From: Pegoplata infirma
Lineage: Eukaryota; Arthropoda; Insecta; Diptera; Anthomyiidae
Length of the DNA: 64,000 bases
Direction of reading: 5' to 3'
Assembly (NCBI GenBank): GCA_963921195.1
Contig: OY992537.1
Coordinates: 173,431,021 to 173,495,020 of the forward strand
Under the pieces are notes generated by a model. It was not told the origin of the DNA. It worked only from the letters and a program-made list of their open reading frames with translations, and did not search any database. Of the stretch, positions 45,201-54,504 are shown piece by piece (the first letter of the stretch is position 1; each line of letters starts with the position of its first letter). Both the position numbers and the translations under genes were made by a program.

Positions 45201-47871
45201 TTTTTCTATAGAAAAACTGTCTCAGAATCTGAGACTTTTTCTAAAGAAAAACTGTCTCAGAATCTGAGACTTTTTCTATAGAAAAACTGTCTCAGAATCT
45301 GAGACTTTTTCTAAAGAAAAACTGTCTCAGAATCTGACACTTTTTCTATAGAAAAACTGTCTCAGAATCTGAGACTTTTTCTAAAGAAAAACTGTCTCAG
45401 AATCTGACACTTTTTCTATAGAAAAACTGTCTCAGAATCTGAGACTTTTTCTAAAGAAAAACTGTCTCAGAATCTGACACTTTTTCTATAGAAAAACTGT
45501 CTCAGAATCTGAGACTTTTTCTATAGAAAAACTGTCTCAGAATCTGAGACTTTTTCTATAGAAAAACTGTCTCAGAATCTGAGACTTTTTCTATAGAAAA
45601 ACTGTCTCAGAATCTGAGACTTTTTCTATAGAAAAACTGTCTCAGAATCTGAGACTTTTTCTATAGAAAAACTGTCTCAGAATCTGAGACTTTTTCTATA
45701 GAAAAACTGTCTCAGAATCTGAGACTTTTTCTATAGAAAAACTGTCTCAGAATCTGAGACTTTTTCTATAGAAAAACTGTCTCAGAATCTGAGACTTTTT
45801 CTATAGAAAAACTGTCTCAGAATCTGAGACTTTTTCTATAGAAAAACTGTCTCAGAATCTGAGACTTTTTCTATAGAAAAACTGTCTCAGAATCTGAGAC
45901 TTTTTCTATAGAAAAACTGTCTCAGAATCTGAGACTTTTTCTATAGAAAAACTGTCTCAGAATCTGAGACTTTTTCTATAGAAAAACTGTCTCAGAATCT
46001 GAGACTTTTTCTATAGAAAAACTGTCTCAGAATCTGAGACTTTTTCTATAGAAAAACTGTCTCAGAATCTGAGACTTTTTCTATAGAAAAACTGTCTCAG
46101 AATCTGAGACTTTTTCTATAGAAAAACTGTCTCAGAATCTGAGACTTTTTCTATAGAAAAACTGTCTCAGAATCTGAGACTTTTTCTATAGAAAAACTGT
46201 CTCAGAATCTGAGACTTTTTCTATAGAAAAACTGTCTCAGAATCTGAGACTTTTTCTATAGAAAAACTGTCTCAGAATCTGAGACTTTTTCTATAGAAAA
46301 ACTGTCTCAGAATCTGAGACTTTTTCTATAGAAAAACAGTCTCAGAATCTGAGACTTTTTCTATAGAAAAACTGTCTCAGAATCTGAGACTTTTTCTATA
46401 GAAAAACAGTCTCAGAATCTGAGACTTTTTCTATAGAAAAACTGTCTCAGAATCTGAGACTTTTTCTATAGAAAAACTGTCTCAGAATCTGAGACTTTTT
46501 CTATAGAAAAACTGTCTCAGAATCTGAGACTTTTTCTATAGAAAAACTGTCTCAGAATCTGAGACTTTTTCTATAGAAAAACTGTCTCAGAATCTGAGAC
46601 TTTTTCTATAGAAAAACTGTCTCAGAATCTGAGACTTTTTCTATAGAAAAACTGTCTCAGAATCTGAGACTTTTTCTATAGAAAAACTGTCTCAGAATCT
46701 GAGACTTTTTCTATAGAAAAACTGTCTCAGAATCTGAGACTTTTTCTATAGAAAAACTGTCTCAGAATCTGAGACTTTTTCTATAGAAAAACTGTCTCAG
46801 AATCTGAGACTTTTTCTATAGAAAAACTGTCTCAGAATCTGAGACTTTTTCTATAGAAAAACTGTCTCAGAATCTGAGACTTTTTCTATAGAAAAACTGT
46901 CTCAGAATCGGAGACTTTTTCTATAGAAAAACTGTCTCAGAATCTGAGACTTTTTCTAAAGAAAAACTGTCTCAGAATCTGAGACTTTTTCTATAGAAAA
47001 ACTGTCTCAGAATCTGAGACTTTTTCTATAGAAAAACTGTCTCAGAATCTGAGACTTTTTCTATAGAAAAACTGTCTCAGAATCTGAGACTTTTTCTATA
47101 GAAAAACTGTCTCAGAATCTGAGACATTTTCTATAGAAAAACTGTCTCAGAATCTGAGACTTTTTCTATAGAAAAACTGTCTCAGAATCTGAGACTTTTT
47201 CTATAGAAAAACTGTCTCAGAATCTGAGACTTTTTCTATAGAAAAACTGTCTTAGAATCTGAGACATTTTCTATAGAAAAACTGTCTTAGAATCTGAGAC
47301 TTTTTCTCTAGAAAAACTGTCTTAGAATCTGAGACTTTTTCTATAGAAAAACTGTCTCAGAATCTGAGACTTTTTCTATAGAAAAACTGTCTCAGAATCT
47401 GAGACTTTTTCTATAGAAAAACTGTCTCAGAATCTGAGACTTTTTCTATAGAAAAACTGTCTCAGAATCTGAGACTTTTTCTATAGAAAAACTGTCTCAG
47501 AATCTGAGACTTTTTCTATAGAAAAACTGTCTCAGAATCTGAGACTTTTTCTATAGAAAAACTGTCTCAGAATCTGAGACTTTTTCTATAGAAAAACTGT
47601 CTCAGAATCTGAGACATTTTCTATAGAAAAACTGTCTCAGAATCTGAGACATTTTCTATAGAAAAACTGTCTCAGAATCTGAGACTTTTTCTATAGAAAA
47701 ACTGTCTCAGAATCTGAGACTTTTTCTACAGAAAAAATGTCTCAGAATCTGAGACTTTTTCTATAGAAAAAATGTCTCAGAATCTGAGACTTTTTCTATA
47801 GAAAAAATGTCTCAGAATCTGAGACTTTTTCTATAGAAAAACTGTCTCAGAATCTGAGACTTTTTCTATAG
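42252..47871 (+). repeat. 35-bp dyad satellite, forward block (~158 units)
   Basis: The unit is GTCTCAGAATCTGAGAC, TTTTTCTATAGAAAAA and CT: a 17-bp and a 16-bp perfect palindrome plus a 2-bp spacer. The first ~80 bases are degenerate; the rest is almost perfectly regular. Variant units (CTAAAG for CTATAG, or GACAC for GAGAC) cluster at 43385-43630 and 45240-45480; in the second cluster they alternate with the standard unit, giving a 70-bp dimer. Units with an AT spacer appear next to the switch point (about 47735-47830). No coding function. Confidence 0.97.
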
Positions 47872-49536
47872 AATCTGAGACAGTTTTTCTATAGAAAAAG
47901 TCTCAGATTCTGAGACAGTTTTTCTATAGAAAAAGTCTCAGATTCTGAGACAGTTTTTCTATAGAAAAAGTCTCAGATTCTGAGACAGTTTTTCTATAGA
48001 AAAAGTCTCAGATTCTGAGACAGTTTTTCTATAGAAAAAGTCTCAGATTCTGAGACAGTTTTTCTATAGAAAAAGTCTCAGATTCTGAGACAGTTTTTCT
48101 ATAGAAAAAGTCTCAGATTCTGAGACAGTTTTTCTATAGAAAAAGTCTCAGATTCTGAGACAGTTTTTCTATAGAAAAAGTCTCAGATTCTGAGACAGTT
48201 TTTCTATAGAAAAAGTCTCAGATTCTGAGACAGTTTTTCTATAGAAAAAGTCTCAGATTCTGAGACAGTTTTTCTATAGAAAAAGTCTCAGATTCTGAGA
48301 CAGTTTTTCTATAGAAAAAGTCTCAGATTCTGAGACAGTTTTTCTGTAGAAAAAGTCTCAGATTCTGAGACAGTTTTTCTATAGAAAAAGTCTCAGATTC
48401 TGAGACAGTTTTTCTATAGAAAAAGTCTCAGATTCTGAGACAGTTTTTCTATAGAAAAAGTCTCAGATTCTGAGACAATTTTTCTATAGAAAAAGTCTCA
48501 GATTCTGAGACAATTTTTCTATAGAAAAAGTCTCAGATTCTGAGACTATTTTTCTATAGAAAAAGTCTCAGATTCTGAGACAATTTTTCTATAGAAAAAG
48601 TCTCAGATTCTGAGACAATTTTTCTATAGAAAAAGTCTCAGATTCTGAGACAATTTTTCTATAGAAAAAGTCTCAGATTCTGAGACAATTTTTCTATAGA
48701 AAAAGTCTCAGATTCTGAGACAATTTTTCTATAGAAAAAGTCTCAGATTCTGAGACAATTTTTCTATAGAAAAAGTCTCAGATTCTGAGACAATTTTTCT
48801 ATAGAAAAAGTCTCAGATTCTGAGACAATTTTTCTATAGAAAAAGTCTCAGATTCTGAGACAATTTTTCTATAGAAAAAGTCTCAGATTCTGAGACAATT
48901 TTTCTATAGAAAAAGTCTCAGATTCTGAGACAATTTTTCTATAGAAAAAGTCTCAGATTCTGAGACAATTTTTCTATAGAAAAAGTCTCAGATTCTGAGA
49001 CAATTTTTCTATAGAAAAAGTCTCAGATTCTGAGACAATTTTTCTATAGAAAAAGTCTCAGATTCTGAGACAATTTTTCTATAGAAAAAGTCTCAGATTC
49101 TGAGACAATTTTTCTATAGAAAAAGTCTCAGATTCTGAGACAATTTTTCTATAGAAAAAGTCTCAGATTCTGAGACAATTTTTCTATAGAAAAAGTCTCA
49201 GATTCTGAGACAATTTTTCTATAGAAAAAGTCTCAGATTCTGAGACAATTTTTCTATAGAAAAAGTCTCAGATTCTGAGACAATTTTTCTATAGAAAAAG
49301 TCTCAGATTCTGAGACAATTTTTCTATAGAAAAAGTCTCAGATTCTGAGACAATTTTTCTATAGAAAAAGTTTCAGATTCTGAGACAATTTTTCTATAGA
49401 AAAAGTCTCAGACTCTGAGAAATTTTTTCTATAGAAAAAGTCTCAGATTCTGAGACAATTTTTCTGTAGAAAAAGTCTCAGACTCTGAGAAATTTTTTCT
49501 ATAGAAAAAGTCTCAGATTCTGAGACATTTTTTCTC
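47872..49536 (-). repeat. 35-bp dyad satellite, inverted block (~47 units)
   Basis: At about 47865-47880 the array changes polarity inside one unit (CTATAG is joined to AATCTGAGACAG). From there units read as the complement of the forward block. The spacer is AG to about 48470 (equal to CT on the other strand), then AA to about 49400 with few exceptions (one TA near 48545). The last units are irregular (GACTCTGAGAAATT) and the array stops at TCTCTCG near 49536. Confidence 0.97.
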
Positions 49537-50150
49537 TCGTATGATTAAAATATTAATAAAGTAAATATGATTTTTATATTCCAGGTGGATTTGGATTTTG
49601 ACTACATTTTTCTTATTAGTGGCATAGCTTGAATCAGGAAAATCTATTTTGACGGTATAGTTTGGAGCACCCTAATGTATCTCATCATTTTTTTTTTTTT
49701 ATTTTTTTAATAAATATATATGGGGCATTCCATGCCAAATCACTCACTTTTAGGCCCGACCCCCTTCGATTAATTTTATTTTTGGATATGTTTTAGTACG
49801 TATTAAATGCAACTTGCAGCCAAATTTTCAGCCTTTTATACCAAGGTGGTGTTGAGTAATCAATTTTTCAAAATGGCGATTTTTTCCAAAAAATGAAAAA
49901 ATTTAAATTTTCAATCAATTTTGACCAGTAAAAAATATAGATATTTTAAAAAAAGTTGGACAACGTTTTGTTGGTATTTAAATGTAGTTTTAGAAAAAAA
50001 ATGTGAAAAAATTGTTCGAACATAGAAATTTGATAGGAATTTCCTATTATTTTTGTAATTGTGCCTAAAATTTTAGCAACTGACATGTTGCCTTAGAACT
50101 TAGCTGATACTATACTACAATTTTAGGAAATATTACCTCGATTTTTTTTT
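49537..50150. other. No clear gene; acceptor-like site and palindromic element end
   Basis: TTTTTATATTCCAG at 49571-49584 could be a 3' splice site paired with exon-like sequence left of the satellite; the downstream frame closes quickly in all phases. GGGGCATTCCATGCCAAATC at 49723-49742 looks like the end of another inverted-repeat element, but no mate is visible. The rest is AT-rich and unassigned up to the Tc1 right terminal repeat. Confidence 0.35.
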
Positions 50151-50509
50151 GTGTGCAGACGTCTTGAATTACTTCTGGCTCACAATAAATACCATTCAAA
50201 ATATTGAAATTGTAATTTTTTTTTATTAAATTAAAAAAATTTTATAGTAAAATTAAAAAAGCAAAATACTTTTGTGAGCTGAAATTCAGTGACAATTTGA
50301 TATTTTCTTAAAAATCTCATGGATGAAAAATTAAGATGAAGTGTTTAAAAATACAGAATTAAAGTTTAATATTCTCTTATTTAATATGCAATAAAACATA
50401 TATTTATTTTTAAAAATTAATATTTTTTTATAGCGTTTTTTTATGAAATTTCAGTATATTTTGCATAGGCAAAATACTTTTGTGATACACTGTAAATAGA
50501 TATGAATAT

Positions 50510-51740
50510 TAGGGCGTTTCATCAAAAACTTTTTTTTGGATTTTTGCAACTCTTGAAGCGGAATATGAATTCTTATGGCCTAAAAGATTTTTGAGATTTT
50601 TTTCAGATTTTTGGAATGTCGGGATCAACTCGCTCAAATCGATTTTATCCAAAAAATGAGGTTATGAAACATAATTTTTTTTATTTTTTGTTCTCTGGTG
50701 CCTTTTTTTAACAAAACCGGATATAATACTTCTAAATGTTGCTAGCCTCCTAAAAACAAATATTCGCGGTCAAAATAATAAGTTCAAGGGTCACTAAGAT
50801 GACCTTTAAAGTAAAAATTCAGAATTTCTCGTGTTCCAACCTTAATAATTTGAGAAATATGCAATATATGAACGTAATGATGAATCCGTTAGGTAGGTCT
50901 TTCTAATACCTTTAATTTAAAACCAAAATGACATTTGTCACTTTAGTAGAAATATTAAAAAACTAAGATAAACTCATTTTTTCCCCCATTTTACAGAAAA
51001 TCGAAGGGAATCCATTAGTAGTTTTTTTGTAAAGTTGAAATAATAAACTTAAAAGAAGTTTTTTTGATTGCAATTAGTGTTTCCAAACCGGAAAACCGGG
51101 TTTTGTCAAACCGGTTTTTTTGACAAAAAACCGGTTTTTTGGTTAACCGGTTTGGAAACACTAACTACAATCTATAAAAAGTATTTAAAAGTTATTATTT
51201 TAACTTTACAAAAAAAAACTACCTATTGCACCAGTTCAATTTTCGATAAAATGGGGGAGAAAATGAGTTTTTCCCAGTTTTTTTTATTTTTTTTAACATT
51301 TCTACAAAAGTGACAATAGTCAGATTGGTTTTAAATGAAAGGTGTTTTAAAGACCTATCTAACGGATTCAACATGACGTTCATACATAGCTTATTTCTCG
51401 AATTATTAAGGTTAAAACACGGGAAATTCTGAATTTTTACTTTTAAGGTCATCTTAGTGACCCTTGAACTTATAATTTTGACCGCGAATATTTTTTTTTA
51501 GGAGGCTAGCAACATTTAGAAGTAATGTATCCAGTTTTGTAAAAAAAGGCACCAGGGGAAAAAAATAAAATAAAATGATGTTTCATAACCTCATTTTTTG
51601 GATAAAATCGATTTGAGCGAGTTGATCCCGACCTTCCAAAAATCTGAAAAAAATCTCAAAAATCTTTTAGGCCATAAGAATTCATATTCCGCTTCAAGAG
51701 TAGCAAAAATCAAAAAAAAAGTTTTTGATGAAACGCCCTA
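50510..51740. mobile_element. Palindromic hAT-like element (TAGGGCGTTTCATC), copy 1
   Basis: Ends TAGGGCGTTTCATCAAAAAC are inverted at 51721-51740, flanked by an exact 8-bp duplication ATGAATAT (50502-50509, 51741-51748). The arms pair through most of the 1.23 kb. The centre holds an 89-bp hairpin element (51075-51163). The open frames near 51068-51452 are arm sequence. Copy 2 is at 60939-62121. End motif and duplication length point to hAT; there is no transposase. Confidence 0.92.
51075..51163. mobile_element. 89-bp hairpin element with AAACCGG repeats
   Basis: Ends TAGTGTTTCCAAACCGG are inverted at 51147-51163, with AACCGG/CCGGTT words between. Flanking ATTGCAAT and ACTACAAT match at six of eight positions, suggesting an aged hAT-type duplication. 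The same insertion is present in copy 2 at 61504-61593, so it was already inside the parent element. Confidence 0.7.
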
Positions 51741-51893
51741 ATGAATATGTATGTTATCATTTTAAAAAATAAGGAAAAATACAATGCTATATATAAACTT
51801 ATATGTCCATATCAAAGTTCATGCATAACCATATATAAATATAAATAATTATATAATAGCATATATGATTTTATCAGATCTTTTTTACTCGGG

Positions 51894-52004
51894 GGGCCAC
51901 CAATTTCATAATATAATTTTATCCAAATACGTGTTGGGCCGTATTAAATTATATATGGCTCGATTTAAAATTATATATGGACCTGTGTATTTTTTTTAGT
52001 CGGG
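51894..52004 (-). mobile_element. CCCGAG-like element remnant
   Basis: It ends TTTTTTTTAGTCGGG and holds ATTATATATGGCTCGATTTA-like words. It abuts the preceding element at GGG and resembles the remnant at 32161-32366 in position and style. Confidence 0.45.
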
Positions 52005-52019
52005 TATGCAAAAAATTGA

Positions 52020-53505
52020 CAAATGTTTTGCAAACAAAACGATACGACATCGATTCGCCGGTTGTATTGCCGATACGATAAATGTTATTGCGGCAATTAT
52101 CGAATTCGTATCGCCGGTGATACACCTTTCGGGAGAAACTGTTACCCGACGGCAATACATACCTGCGATACGAAAACGATTCATCTTGGCGATAAAAGGG
52201 CAATATCGCCAGATAATCGTATAAACGAAAAATAATAGATTTGTATATATCGCCGGAATATCAACAAAATGATAAACCGGCGATACAGCTATGTATATCG
52301 ATTTCCTGAAGCTGAAAATAGACATTATTTTTTTCATTCATATTTTGGTCATGTTAACAGGACTAAAAACATTTGCATTCACCCGAAAAATATATCCGCA
52401 ACTTTCGCTGAATTTTTTATTTTATCTTTGAACGCACATTCGTGTTTTTCGGCCAAATTCGTATTCTTTCAAAGATTTCTTGTTGTGCTTGTTAAATTAT
52501 TTTAAATTGACAAAGAAATAAAAATTTTCAATATTTATACCCTACACCACACTGTGGTACAGGGTATAATGAGTTTGTGCTGATGTTTGTAACTACCCGA
52601 AATATTGGTCCTAGACCCACCTTTAAGTATACCGATCGACTCAGAATCACTTTTTGAGTCGATTTAGCGATGTCCGTCCGTCCGTCCGTCCGTCTGTCTG
52701 TCTGTCCATGTAAACGGTGTAAACACGATACAGGTCGCAATTTTTAATCAATTGACTTGAAATTTGAAACTTAAGTCTCTCTTGGCCCAAGGACGAAGCC
52801 TATTGAAATTGGAAAAAATCGGTCCATATTTAGCCCCCATACAAAGGTCCTCTTTAGTTTTGGCTCAAATGACTCTAATAACCGTATTTTAGAAGGTATC
52901 GCTTTGAAATTTGGATGGTAAACATGTTTTGTCTTCACATATCATCATTCCGAATTTCAAAGAAATCGGACCAGTTCTTCTTGTAGCCCCCATACAAACC
53001 ACCTTCCCGATTTTCACATAAATGTCTCAAATTTCATGAAAATAGAAAATATTTAATAAAAATTTTGTTTGTGTATGTTAAACGCGTACTTAAATAACCT
53101 TATCAAACCTGATAATCATCGGACCAGTTTTGGACTCAGGCCCCTTGTGAAAATTTCGCCCGATATTCAGTTAAAGCGGTTTATTGTCAACAAATAGAAG
53201 CCTATTTCACTCAAATTTGATTTGTGAGTGTTTTCTTCACTTATTAAAGGTTTTACAACATATAGATCTAATCGATCCATGGGACCCATTTTCCGGGAAA
53301 CCTTGGTGTAGGGTATTATATGGTCGGTCTTGACCGACTATAATTTTCTTACTTGTTTTTTTTTTGTTTATCGCCAAAATATCGTTCGTATGAGAAAACG
53401 GCGATATAATAAAAATACTACTTTGATTTTTTATTAAAATGATAAACTTTCGTATCGCCGCAATATATTTTCGGCGATATATCGCCCTGTTGTTTGCAGG
53501 GATAT
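52020..53505. mobile_element. Inverted pair of CGATA/TATCGCCG-rich ends around a mini-me-like element
   Basis: The left part (52030-52320) and right part (53375-53505) share TGCAAACAA near the outer edge and many TATCGCCG/CGGCGATA words in inverse orientation. They may be the two ends of one TIR element opened by the 820-bp insertion. The flanks show no clear duplication. The frames at 51949-52337 come from the CG-containing repeats. Confidence 0.5.
52533..53360 (+). mobile_element. Mini-me/DINE-1-like element, near full length
   Basis: Starts TTTATACCCTACACCACACT with a short hairpin to GGTACAGGGTATAA, then CGATTTAGCGATGTCCGTCC and a (GTCY)n run (52672-52706), a body with CCCCCATACAAA and GAAATCGGACCAGTTCTT blocks, then GGTGTAGGGTATTATATGG, a GTCGGTCTTGACCGAC hairpin and CTTACTTG at 53350-53357. 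The order of parts matches the minus-strand element at 8943-10628. The 70-aa minus frame with DGRTD repeats is the (GTCY)n run. Confidence 0.8.
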
Positions 53506-53593
53506 TTTCTTCAACATTTTACAAAATTGAAAACGTTTACATGTGAATTAAAGAAAAGGAGTTGTAGGTTTTACGATATTTGTTAAAATTGCA

Positions 53594-54146
53594 GATGGCT
53601 GGCGAAAAAACCCGAGGTAGTAAAAAAAATGCGCAATTAATTGCTTAACCGACAGACTCAGCAGTTAAAAAAAGTATCTTCCGAAAAGCCTTCTGCCTAT
53701 CAAAAAAAACAAAACATCTTCGTGATAAAAAGAAGGAACAGCATATGAGGAAACAACGTGAGCACAAAAAGCTTAAGCGACAAGAGATTCGAGAAGATCC
53801 AATTGCTTATGCAAATTTAAAGAAAAAAGAACGAGAGAGATGGAGATCCAGAAAAGAACTTGGGAAAATTTTAGTGGTTAGTGATTTGACAGACCGTGGA
53901 AAAAGATTTAAAAGAAAGTATATTCGAGAGAAATTTAAAGAGTGCCGGGAAAGAAAAAAGGAAAACCAACCTGAAAAGATAATTTCTACAATAGACAGTG
54001 CAATGGAAAAGGGAAGAATTCAACGATATAAAAAACGTATTAAAGAAGAAAACAAAACATTGAAAGAACAGAATGAAAATTTGAAGAAAAGGGTAATCAA
54101 ATATAAGGTAAAACCATGCTATTCGTCTCCCGCTCACCGAAATTGA
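53594..54146 (+). pseudogene. Basic coiled-coil ORF, probable transposon gene remnant
   Basis: An ATG frame of 133 codons (53745-54146) continues upstream, without ATG, to about 53672. An acceptor-like AAAATTGCAG and a short frame MAGEKTRGSKK start at 53594, separated by a frameshift and a stop. The protein is extremely K/R/E-rich with a predicted long helix near the C end (KRIKEENKTLKEQNENLKKR). The pattern NLKKKERERWRSRKELGK followed by an R/K-rich stretch resembles multicopy arthropod and cnidarian proteins of unknown function that I associate with mobile elements; that link is from memory. It has by far the most protein-like composition in the window, but upstream breaks argue against an intact gene. 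Confidence 0.5.
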
Positions 54147-54504
54147 GTACAAATTAACAAAAGGTACGAATATGTTAAACAAGGAACATACGATAATGTT
54201 AAATTAAGATTGTTGCGTCTGACCGTCGTTTTAAGGTTCGAACCTTGTAACATCGGTTTTTAAGAATGTAATGACGCCAATGAACAGTGCTAAAAGTGTT
54301 TTATTTTTTTTTTTTTGTTAGCCTTGGTTACAATTAAATATTAAAGTTAAATATTTTTACTATTAAAAAATCAAATTAAAACAAAATAAATAAGTTTCAA
54401 ATAGTTGAATTAGGCGTTGCCAAATTTAAATGTTGATTTGGCGCAAGTAGAAATGGCTGAATTGGAGTTTATGGGCAAACTTTTTTTCAGAAAAGAAAAC
54501 TAAA
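54147..54504. other. No gene recognised
   Basis: AT-rich. A tRNA B-box-like AGGTTCGAACCT occurs at 54233-54244, but there is no matching A box or acceptor stem. Nothing else could be assigned. Confidence 0.35.

Larger units (their letters stand above)
36889..50492. mobile_element. Tc1/mariner IR/DR element, 13.6 kb with cargo
   Basis: Left end CAGTGTATCACAAAAGTATT, right end its complement at 50473-50492; TA duplicated at 36887-36888 and 50493-50494. The uninterrupted site GATCGGTATATAAATAGATA is present at 16519-16538. The terminal inverted repeats run ~330 bp (36889-37215, 50160-50492) and each holds a second copy of CACAAAAGTATTTTGC (37106-37121 on the left), the IR/DR layout of some Tc1-like elements. 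The interior has a decayed, inverted-duplicated transposase, one foldback arm, a TIR element, exon-like sequence and a 7.2-kb satellite, far beyond the 1.5-2 kb usual for the family. Whether the whole interior moved as cargo or accumulated later cannot be decided here. Confidence 0.9.
36346..51893 (-). mobile_element. Reverse CCCGAG element split by the Tc1 and a hAT-like element
   Basis: Reverse copy of the 29822-32160 element, starting at an internal point (CCCGAATATCTTATCTG) and ending GATCTTTTTTACTCGGG at 51893. Net length is about 700 bp once the 13.6-kb Tc1 insertion (36889-50492) and the 1.2-kb palindrome (50510-51740) are removed. Both insertions have exact duplications, so the order of events is clear. 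Confidence 0.85.

Noticed and set aside
42252..49536. CRISPR-like array
   Set aside because: Units are directly adjacent, with no unique spacers; this is eukaryotic satellite DNA.
51949..52337. Cluster of overlapping frames in three registers
   Set aside because: Produced by CG-containing CGATA/TATCGCC repeats; several frames on both strands overlap and none has a recognisable domain.
52528..52740. DGRTD-repeat peptide on the minus strand
   Set aside because: It is the (GTCY)n microsatellite of the mini-me-like element.
54205..54260. tRNA or tRNA-derived SINE head
   Set aside because: A B-box-like GGTTCGAACC is present, but there is no A box at the right distance, no cloverleaf and no CCA-proximal pairing.
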